Part shown: positions 1 through 6,382 of the stretch, one piece after another
How the letters are laid out: every line of letters begins with the position of its first letter
How positions within the stretch are numbered: the stretch's first letter is position 1
From: SXNM01 sp964586155
Lineage (GTDB): Bacteria; Myxococcota_A; UBA9042
Length of the DNA stretch: 64,000 nt
Direction of reading: 5' to 3'
NCBI GenBank assembly: GCA_964586155.1
Contig: CAZPHC010000024.1
Coordinates: forward strand, 31,506-95,505
The notes under the pieces: generated by a model
What the model was told of the DNA's origin: nothing
Database searches by the model: none
Seen by the model: only the letters and a program-made list of their open reading frames with translations
Program-made: the position numbers and the translations under genes

Positions 1-448
1 TGTCGGCCTCTTGCAGCATCGACTCGAGCGTCGGTCCGCGCAAATGCTCCATCGCCATGAAGAGCACGCCGTCGTCCGTCTGGCCAAAGTCGTAGATGCG
101 CACCGTGTTCGGGTGGCTCAACGACGCCGTGACGCGCGCCTCTTGCAGGAAGCGCTGCACCAAGTCCGGGCCGCTGCTGGCGAAGTCGCCGAGCATCACC
201 TTCACGGCGACGCGCTGGCCGGTCATCAGGTGCTCGGCGGCAAAGACCGCGCCGAATCCCCCCTGGCCGAGGATGCCTTGGATCTTGTAGCGGCCGCCGA
301 TGACATCTCCGACCGCGAGCGCCTTGGTTTCGCTTCCCTTGAGCGCGTGTTGGAAGGTCGGCGAGCCGTCGGTCGGGCACATGGCCGCGTCGGTCCCGGC
401 GCCGCAACGCGGGCAGTAGCGTGACCAAGCTGGGGGCTGGGTGGCCAT
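1..448 (-). CDS. Ser/Thr protein kinase, N-terminal part (cut by window edge)
   Basis: Bacterial (Hanks-type) Ser/Thr protein kinase whose first ~149 residues are visible; the rest lies left of the window. The N-terminus carries a short zinc-ribbon-like segment with CPRC at residues 12-15 and one further Cys at 24; the usual fourth ligand is not obvious. The kinase domain starts near residue 50. It has a glycine-rich loop (GQGGFGAV, 61-68), the ATP-binding Lys in VAVKVM (Lys83) and the alpha-C Glu in FLQEAR (Glu103), followed by SHPNTVRIYDFG. These are the standard N-lobe elements, so the visible part looks intact. The ATG at 448-446 is the first in-frame start before the ribbon. Substrates and the C-terminal sensor are unknown. 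Zinc ribbon plus kinase is a common layout in Myxococcota. Confidence 0.9.
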   Translation of the reverse strand, partial: MATQPPAWSRYCPRCGAGTDAAMCPTDGSPTFQHALKGSETKALAVGDVIGGRYKIQGILGQGGFGAVFAAEHLMTGQRVAVKVMLGDFASSGPDLVQRFLQEARVTASLSHPNTVRIYDFGQTDDGVLFMAMEHLRGPTLESMLQEAD

Positions 449-645
449 CAAACGTCGAGTCTCCGCCGGGTTCGTCGCGACTTGGCCCCGGCATTCTACG
501 ACAGTGGCAGCGGGGCGTCACCCACCTGCCGGGCACGAACGTCCGCGAGGCGTCGCGACGGTCCGCGATATGTTCGCCGGCGAAGCAGTCCTGCGAGGGA
601 CCAGTCCTGCGAGAGGCCCGACGCTTCGCCGGCCGGTCCGGCGGC

Positions 646-1311
646 CTAGCCCTGCACCTGGCAGATCCAGACGCAATGCGGGCTGCCGCCCTTGCCCGGT
701 TGGTGGCGATCGAAGCGGAAGCCTGCCTTGCGCAGGTGCTTCTCGAAGCGGGCATCGACGACCTCGCCCCACACCGCCAGCACACCGCCAGGTCGCAGGG
801 CGGCCCGCGCGCGCTGCAGCGCGGTCGGCCCCCAGCACGGGTCATCGGGCCCCTGGGTCGCCTCGTGGGGCCCTTCGTACAGGTCCAGGACGATCGCGTC
901 GTAGCTCGCCGGGGCCGCGCCGGCGATGGCGTGCACGACGTCCCCGACCTTCACGTCCACCCGTGGGTCCGCCAGCGCGTCGCCGCACGCTGGCGCCAAC
1001 GGCCCGCGGCACCAGCGAACGACCTCCGGGTTGAGCTCGACGACGTCGACGCGCGCGTCGGCGCCGAGGTTGTCGAGCGCCACACGCAGCGTGATGCCGA
1101 CGCCAAGGCCGGCCAGCAGCACCCGAGCGGCCCGGCGACCCGCCAGCAGATCGCACGACGCCTTGGCCAGGAAGGCCTCGGAGCGCGAGGCGAAGCTGCT
1201 CATCAGGACGCGGCCGTCGATGCAGACCAGGAACTCGCGTTCGCCGCGCTGACGCAGGTCGAGCACGCCTGCGTCGGTCTCGACGCGATCGAGGGTTCGC
1301 CACGGGCGCAT
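646..1311 (-). CDS. Spermidine synthase-fold SAM-dependent methyltransferase-like protein
   Basis: A 221-residue Rossmann-fold protein of the spermidine synthase/SAM-methyltransferase superfamily. Visible motifs are the glycine-rich motif I (VLLAGLGVGIT, about 65-75), the acidic residue closing strand 2 (VDVVELNP, Glu92) and the strand-4 motif SYDAIVLDLYEGP. The segment between Asp and the following helix suits either an aminopropyltransferase or an orphan methyltransferase. No polyamine-specific pattern is clear, so the substrate is not assigned. A longer in-frame start exists at 1380. The ATG at 1311 is preferred because GGAG lies 8 bases upstream of it and the extra 23 residues look non-coding. 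It stands alone between the kinase and the divergent DNA-repair gene. Confidence 0.75.
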   Translation of the reverse strand: MRPWRTLDRVETDAGVLDLRQRGEREFLVCIDGRVLMSSFASRSEAFLAKASCDLLAGRRAARVLLAGLGVGITLRVALDNLGADARVDVVELNPEVVRWCRGPLAPACGDALADPRVDVKVGDVVHAIAGAAPASYDAIVLDLYEGPHEATQGPDDPCWGPTALQRARAALRPGGVLAVWGEVVDARFEKHLRKAGFRFDRHQPGKGGSPHCVWICQVQG

Positions 1312-1499
1312 GCTCCACACTCCTGTCGGCGGGGAAACCGCCCGCCGCAGCAGCATGGTCGGCGGCATGCGGAGCGTCAATCGACGTGGACGCGCGCCCC
1401 GTGGTCGGGAGGCGAGGACAGCTCGACCCGCGTCCGGTAGATTCGCCGTGGTCCCTGCGCGCCGGGCCCTGCGCGCGCCGCAGAGAGACGGAGGATGCT

Positions 1500-2669
1500 G
1501 TGGCAGAGCCTTTCAAGACCTCGCTGAACGCCGCCCTCGTCACCGAGGCCGCGGCGCACCTGCAGCGCGCCTGGCCGTCGTTCCAACGTGAGCGGTTCGA
1601 ATCCCTCGCCAGCGACGGGCTCGACGCGCTCGAGCTCAAGCAGCGGGCGATGCACATCTGCGACGCGCTCCAGGCGACGCTGCCAGCGGACTTCTCGTCC
1701 GCGGCCGCGATCATCGAGGCCGCCCTCGCGCCGCCCTACCCGGGCGAGGACCTCGGCTCGCTGCGGATGAGCCACGACGGTCTCGCGGGGTGGATCGTCT
1801 GGCCGCTGGGCGAGTTCGTCGCCCGCAACGGCATCGACCAGCCCGAGCGGGCGCTGCAGACGCTGCACGCGCTGACGCAGCGCTTCTCGGCGGAGTTCGC
1901 GATCCGGCCCTTCCTGGCGCGGCATCCGGCGCTGGCCCTGTCGACCCTGCAGCGCTGGACCCGGGACCCGAGCCACCATGTGCGTCGCCTCGCCAGTGAG
2001 GGCAGCCGCCCGCGCCTGCCGTGGGGGATGCAGCTGCGCGCGCTGGTCGCCGACCCCACGCCGACGCTGCCGATCCTGCTGGCGCTGCAGGACGATTCGA
2101 GCGCCTATGTGCGCCGCAGCGTCGCCAACCACCTCAACGACATCGCCAAGGACCACCCTGGGGTCGTGGCCGACTGGCTGCGCACGCATCTGCCCGGGGC
2201 GTCGAAGGAGCGCAAGGCCTTGCTGCGCCACGCCAGCCGGACGCTCGTCAAGCGAGGAGATCCGGCCATCTTGCAGGCCTGGGGCGTCGGTCGCGCGTTC
2301 GATGGCGAGGCGTCCGTCTCGGTGGCGCCGGCCGAGGTGGAATTCGGCGGTGAGCTGACCATCGAAGCGACGCTGCGTTCGAGCTCGACGTCGCCGCAGG
2401 CCTTGGTCGTCGACTACGCCGTGCACCACGTCAAGGCGAACGGCAGCACGTCGGCCAAGGTCTTCAAGGGGTGGACGCTGACGCTGGCGCCCGCCGAGGC
2501 GCGCGTCCTGGCCCGGCGCCACTCGCTGCGGCCGATCTCGACGCGCCGCTACCACGCCGGCCATCACGCCGTGGAGGTCCTGGTCAACGGCGCAGCCGTG
2601 GCCAGCGCCGGTTTTGAGCTCTTGCCGGCCCCGGTCGCGTCGACACCCGGCGAGGCGCGGCGGAGCTGA
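1500..2669 (+). CDS. alkC: DNA alkylation repair protein, AlkC-type
   Basis: A 389-residue protein matching the AlkC branch of HEAT-like-repeat DNA glycosylases, which excise N-alkylated bases. Residues ~1-270 are helical repeats with the family's characteristic stretches (FIARHP-like FLARHPALALSTLQRW, PSHHVRRLASEGSRPRLPWG, NHLNDIAKDHP). From about residue 275 the chain changes to a beta-rich, Ig-like domain (VSVAPAEVEFGGELTIEA, then TRRYHAGHHAVEVLVNG). Many AlkC proteins carry such a tail, which is thought to help grip DNA. The start is taken as GTG 1500 because GGAGG (1490-1494) is five bases upstream; an ATG at 1386 would add 38 arginine-rich residues unlike the family. No neighbouring repair genes are present. 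Confidence 0.85.
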   Translation: MAEPFKTSLNAALVTEAAAHLQRAWPSFQRERFESLASDGLDALELKQRAMHICDALQATLPADFSSAAAIIEAALAPPYPGEDLGSLRMSHDGLAGWIVWPLGEFVARNGIDQPERALQTLHALTQRFSAEFAIRPFLARHPALALSTLQRWTRDPSHHVRRLASEGSRPRLPWGMQLRALVADPTPTLPILLALQDDSSAYVRRSVANHLNDIAKDHPGVVADWLRTHLPGASKERKALLRHASRTLVKRGDPAILQAWGVGRAFDGEASVSVAPAEVEFGGELTIEATLRSSSTSPQALVVDYAVHHVKANGSTSAKVFKGWTLTLAPAEARVLARRHSLRPISTRRYHAGHHAVEVLVNGAAVASAGFELLPAPVASTPGEARRS

Positions 2670-2773
2670 AACCGCGCCGATGCTCACCGCGCTCGCGCCC
2701 GCGCCGTCGACGTTCGTACCTCTGCCGGGGCCAACGTGACACTGTCACGTTCGCTGTGCTAGACCTCCAGGCC

Positions 2774-3052
2774 ATGGCCAACGTCGTGTTCACGAGGCAC
2801 CTCTTCGCGTTCTTCCCCCAGCTCGAGGGCCAGCGGGTGGACGTCGAGGCCACGACCGTCGCCGAGGCCGTCGCGGCCCTCGAGGCGCTCGCGCCAGGCC
2901 TGGGCTTCTACATCTGCGACGAGCGCGGGCGGCTGCGCACGCACGTCAACATCTTCATCGGCAACGCCATGATCCGCGATCGTCGCGGGTTGTCCGACCC
3001 CCTCGCGCCCGATGACACTCTCCACATCCTGCAAGCGTTGAGCGGAGGCTAG
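2774..3052 (+). CDS. MoaD/ThiS-family ubiquitin-like protein
   Basis: A 92-residue beta-grasp protein ending in ALSGG. The C-terminal Gly-Gly is the hallmark of sulfur-carrier and ubiquitin-like proteins (MoaD, ThiS), which are adenylated and thiocarboxylated at the last glycine. Also typical are the DVEATTVAEAVAALEAL helix region and the DDTLHILQALSGG end. The ATG at 2774 gives a standard length; a GTG at 2756 is possible. It is followed after three bases by the BNR-repeat gene and clearly shares its transcript. No MoaE, MoeB-like E1 enzyme or thiamin/molybdopterin gene lies nearby, so a role in cofactor synthesis is not supported by context. The true acceptor is unknown. Confidence 0.8.
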   Translation: MANVVFTRHLFAFFPQLEGQRVDVEATTVAEAVAALEALAPGLGFYICDERGRLRTHVNIFIGNAMIRDRRGLSDPLAPDDTLHILQALSGG

Positions 3053-3055
3053 AGC

Positions 3056-4228
3056 ATGGGCAAGCGCATCTGGGTCGCGACCCGCAAGGGCACGTTCGTG
3101 GTCGAGAAGTCAGGGCAGTCCTGGCAGGCGAGGCTGGTCGGTCACGTCGGCGTCGGGGTCAACTACGTCGCCCGCGACCCGAACACCGGCACGCTCTGGG
3201 CGCTGCTCGGCCACGGCCATTGGGGGGCCAAGCTCTCCTGCTCGCACGACGACGGCGTCACCTGGGCCGACGCGCCCGCGCAGATCAAGTTCCCCGAGGG
3301 CGCGCGCTACATCGCGCAGGACATGTTCGAGGACGACTCGTCCGACTTCGGCGTCGGCTTCCGCACGCTGACCAAGACCGCGACCCTGCAGAAGCTCTGG
3401 ATCATCGAATTCGGCGGCGACGGCGCGATCTACGTCGGCACCATCCCCGGTGGCCTGTTCGTCAGCCGGGACGGCGGCGCGTCGTTCCAGCTCAACCTGC
3501 CGCTGTGGAACCACGAATCGCGCGGCGGCGACCTCTTCTCTGGCGAGGGCACGGGCGAGACCAAATGGTTCGGCACCCCCGCGTCCGAAGGCGGTGACTT
3601 CTCGCCCGGCATCCACTCCATCGTCGTCGACCCGCGCGACCCCAAACGCGTGATGGTGGCGGTGTCGACCGCCGGTGTGATCGAGACCCTCGACGGCGGC
3701 GAGACCTGGCGCAGCCGCAACAAGGGCCTCACCATGGATCACAACCCCGACGCCGAGGCCGAGTGGGGCCACGATGCGCATTACGTCGAGCTTTGCGCGG
3801 GCCAGCCCGACCACGTCTGGCAGCAGAACCACAGCGGCGTGTTCTACAGCGCCAACGGCGCCGCGTCCTGGACCAAGGTCAGCCAGCCCGAGCAGGGCGT
3901 GCACTTCGGCTTCCCGGTGGCCGCCGACGAGCGCGACGGCCGCGTCGCCTGGCTGGTGCCCGGCCGCTCGGACAACCACCGCATGGCCCTGGATGGTGGC
4001 CTCTTCGTCGCCCGCACCGACGACGGCGGCCAGAGCTGGCGCCAGCTGCGCCACGGCCTGCCGGCCTCGTCGTTCGATGTCGTCTACCGCCACGCGCTCG
4101 ACGCCAGCGAGGGCACCGTCGTCTTCGGCAGCACGACCGGCAACCTCTACATCAGCGAGGACCGCGGCGAGAGCTGGTCGACCATCAGCAACAACCTGCC
4201 GCCGGTCTATGCGGTGCGCTTCGGCTAG
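3056..4228 (+). CDS. BNR/Asp-box repeat beta-propeller protein (sialidase-like fold)
   Basis: A 390-residue beta-propeller with six Asp-box-like motifs (S-x-D-x-G-x-x-W/F): SHDDGVTW, SRDGGASF, TLDGGETW, SANGAASW, TDDGGQSW and SEDRGESW. These mark blade turns in sialidases and related proteins. No signal peptide is seen at the start (MGKRIWVATRKGTF), so the product is probably cytoplasmic. The catalytic Arg triad and Tyr/Glu pair of true sialidases cannot be recognised, so enzymatic activity is not claimed. A GGAGG sits just upstream of the ATG at 3056 and overlaps the end of the MoaD-like gene, so translation is likely coupled. MoaD-like plus BNR pairs occur in other bacteria; what the pair does is not known to me. 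Confidence 0.8.
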   Translation: MGKRIWVATRKGTFVVEKSGQSWQARLVGHVGVGVNYVARDPNTGTLWALLGHGHWGAKLSCSHDDGVTWADAPAQIKFPEGARYIAQDMFEDDSSDFGVGFRTLTKTATLQKLWIIEFGGDGAIYVGTIPGGLFVSRDGGASFQLNLPLWNHESRGGDLFSGEGTGETKWFGTPASEGGDFSPGIHSIVVDPRDPKRVMVAVSTAGVIETLDGGETWRSRNKGLTMDHNPDAEAEWGHDAHYVELCAGQPDHVWQQNHSGVFYSANGAASWTKVSQPEQGVHFGFPVAADERDGRVAWLVPGRSDNHRMALDGGLFVARTDDGGQSWRQLRHGLPASSFDVVYRHALDASEGTVVFGSTTGNLYISEDRGESWSTISNNLPPVYAVRFG

Positions 4229-4284
4229 CGACGCCGGCGCAGCGGCCGGCGCTCGACCGGGTGCGCGCGCGCGCTGGTCGCTAG
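4225..4284. terminator. Candidate bidirectional terminator stem-loop between convergent genes
   Basis: An 8-bp perfect inverted repeat, CTAGCGAC (4225-4232) and GTCGCTAG (4277-4284), brackets a GC-rich interior that itself holds two GCCGGC copies. Each arm contains the stop codon of one of the two converging genes (plus strand 4226-4228, minus strand 4281-4283). There is no U-tract. The placement suggests a shared transcription end, but termination is inferred only from structure. Confidence 0.35.
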
Positions 4285-4616
4285 TGCCACGCCTTGCCCT
4301 GCAACATCAGCAGCCACAACCGGAAGTCGCAGATCAGCGACCACAGCGGGTACTGGAACGTCGCCGGCCGGTTGCGCTCGACGACGAAGTGGCCGAACCA
4401 GGCGAAGCCATAGCCCGCCAGCGGCGCCGCCAGGGCCAGCTGCGGCCGCCGCAGGAAGATGGCGCCCAACAGCAGCGCGACCGCCAGCGTCGTGCCCGCG
4501 AAGTGCAGCTGGCGGTTGCGCGCGTTGCGGTGCTCGCTCATGTAGAAGGGCCAGAATTCCGCCAGCGTGGCGATCCGCTCCTCGGGCGCTCCGCCCTGGC
4601 CTGATGCTTGGCTCAT
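4281..4616 (-). CDS. DUF962/Mpo1-like membrane protein
   Basis: A 111-residue protein of the DUF962 family (yeast Mpo1/YGL010w-like). The family pattern is clear: LAEFWPFYMSEHRNARNRQL, then HFAGT, a hydrophobic hairpin, GYGFAWFGHFVVERNRPATF and a final hydrophobic helix. The conserved His residues (HRN, HFAG, GHF) are the ones proposed to bind iron in Mpo1, a dioxygenase acting on 2-hydroxy fatty acids. Bacterial homologues are short like this one, and their substrate is not established. The ATG at 4616 has AGGA about 5 bases upstream. It is monocistronic and convergent with the BNR gene. Confidence 0.85.
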   Translation of the reverse strand: MSQASGQGGAPEERIATLAEFWPFYMSEHRNARNRQLHFAGTTLAVALLLGAIFLRRPQLALAAPLAGYGFAWFGHFVVERNRPATFQYPLWSLICDFRLWLLMLQGKAWH

Positions 4617-4848
4617 CGGATCCTCGCAGCCGTCTGCCAGACGGGGGGCAAAGGTGGCGTCGAACCGCAGGGTCGGGCGATCCCCACCGAGAATCAAGTG
4701 GTGTGCTGCCTGACCGGACGCGTCCCGGGCGTCTCGCTCCCGCGCTTGCCACTGGCGATGTCCGCGCCGCGCCATTAGCTTGGGCCTGCGCCCCCTTCGC
4801 CCGGCACGGGCGCTGTCGGGCGCGCGTGACCTCGACCTCGGAGCCGCG

Positions 4849-5778
4849 ATGACGAGCCGAACCGCGACGATCCGCTGGCTGCTCGGCACGACGCTCGCGC
4901 TCGCCTGGTTCGCCGGTTCCGCCCTGGCGGGCCCGCGCTGCGGCCCCAACGTCTGCGCCGACGACGAGCTCTGCTGCAACGACAGCTGCGGCATCTGCGC
5001 ACCGGTCGGCGGCGCCTGCATCCAGCCCGATTGCGGCTGGAGTCGCGATCGCGCCGGTGCCCACGCTCCGGTGCTCGACGGCGCCGCGCCGAGCCCGCTG
5101 CCGACCTGGGCCGTGCGGCTCGACGGGGCCGCCGCAGACGTCGACACCCGCGCGCTCGGCCTGCACGTCGTCGCGCCGATCGCTGCGTCCCTGTCGCTGC
5201 AGGCGCAGGTGCGCGACTTCGCCGCGGTCGACGACGCGGCCCGCACCCTCTGGCTCGGCGCAGGCTGGCACTTGCCCACGGGGGCGCCGCAGCTGCAGGC
5301 GGTGGTCGGCCTCGGTGGTGGTCTCGTCAGCGTGGCCAAGGCGCTGCGGTCGCCGGGGTCGGCCGCCTCCGGGCTCACCGTCGGCGCGCTCGCCGCGCAC
5401 GGCGTCGACGCCTTTGCCGGTCTGCTCTGGGGACGCGGGATCTTCGGCCTCTCGGCGATCGGCCGGGTCGGCTGGAACCTCGCGGCCGACACGGCAGCGT
5501 CCGCGCCGCGCTGGCAGGCCGCGGCCACGGGCGACGTGGTGCTGCCGCCCTTCGCGCTGCCGCTGGCTGCACGGGTCACGGTCCGCGCCGGAGGCGTCGC
5601 GCCCGGCTCCCCTGCGGCGTCGATCGGGTTGCGGGGCCGCGTCGGGGCCACCGTCGCGCTCGCCTTCGCGTTGGCAGAGTGGGCCGTCGGCGTCGAGAGC
5701 CATTGGGGCCGCGTCGACGACGTGCTCGTCGCCCGCGCGCCCGTCCTGGGCCTGTTCGCGCGCTGGCGAGCCCGCTGA
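4849..5778 (+). CDS. Exported protein with N-terminal Cys cluster and beta-rich body
   Basis: A 309-residue exported protein. Residues 1-27 form a signal peptide ending SALAG. It is followed by a compact eight-Cys segment (about 29-54) of the CGPNVCADDELCCNDSCG type often seen at the start of Myxococcota surface proteins. From ~70 on there are alternating hydrophobic and Ala/Gly-rich stretches compatible with an outer-membrane or periplasmic beta structure; no enzymatic motif is recognised. The ATG at 4849 is chosen because GGAG is five bases upstream and it gives a clean signal peptide; a GTG at 4780 would add 23 residues. It is followed after one base by the next gene, so the two are probably co-translated. 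Confidence 0.65.
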   Translation: MTSRTATIRWLLGTTLALAWFAGSALAGPRCGPNVCADDELCCNDSCGICAPVGGACIQPDCGWSRDRAGAHAPVLDGAAPSPLPTWAVRLDGAAADVDTRALGLHVVAPIAASLSLQAQVRDFAAVDDAARTLWLGAGWHLPTGAPQLQAVVGLGGGLVSVAKALRSPGSAASGLTVGALAAHGVDAFAGLLWGRGIFGLSAIGRVGWNLAADTAASAPRWQAAATGDVVLPPFALPLAARVTVRAGGVAPGSPAASIGLRGRVGATVALAFALAEWAVGVESHWGRVDDVLVARAPVLGLFARWRAR

Positions 5779-5779
5779 C

Positions 5780-6253
5780 ATGTGCGCCCACCCCGATGCG
5801 CGCCGCCACCGCGCGCCAGACGACCCGCGCCGGCCGCACCGCGGCACCAGGCTCGCGCAGCGGGTCCTGCCGCTCGGCTGCGTGGTCGCGCTCGCCTGGT
5901 CGCCCGCCGCCGCGCTGGCCGACGACCGGATCGGCCCGGACAAGCGGCTGCACGCCTTCTATGGCATGGCCGCCGGCATCGGCGCGTTCGACGTCGCCGC
6001 CGCGTTCGACGCTCCGCCTTGGGCCTGTGCCGTCAGCGCCGCTGGGGCCGCCTTGGCACTCGGCGCAGGCAAGGAGCTGTGGGATGCGCGCGGCTACGGC
6101 GACCCTTCCCTGCGCGACGCGGTCTGGACCGTCGCCCCGGCGCTGATCGTCGGCGGCGTGCTCGGCTGGCTGCGGGCGCGAGGGTCGCGCGACGCCGAAC
6201 GCCGCGGCGCGCGGAACGCAGCGTCACCCACGGCCCCGCCGCCGACGCCTTGA
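5780..6253 (+). CDS. Small membrane protein, YfiM/DUF2279-like
   Basis: A 157-residue protein with an N-terminal hydrophobic segment (about 28-48, ending ALAD) that reads as a signal peptide or membrane anchor. After it come DKRLHAFYGMAAGIG, GAGKELWDARGYGDPSLRD and a last hydrophobic segment. The D-K-x-x-H start, the small-residue helix and the G-K-E-x-x-D motif resemble YfiM/DUF2279-type periplasmic or membrane proteins, which have no proven biochemical function. The ATG at 5780 lies one base after the preceding stop, consistent with translational coupling. The first 25 residues are Arg/His-rich and may not all be real; no better in-frame start is visible. Confidence 0.5.
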   Translation: MCAHPDARRHRAPDDPRRPHRGTRLAQRVLPLGCVVALAWSPAAALADDRIGPDKRLHAFYGMAAGIGAFDVAAAFDAPPWACAVSAAGAALALGAGKELWDARGYGDPSLRDAVWTVAPALIVGGVLGWLRARGSRDAERRGARNAASPTAPPPTP

Positions 6254-6382
6254 CGATCAGCGGCGGCCGCGGCGGCGGCGGGCCCTTTGGCCCCGAACCA
6301 TGCGCTTGACGCCGTCACCGAAGGACCGCCACCATGGGGCACACACGGAAGGGGCTGGCGGGGGATCGCGGAGACGTTGGAG

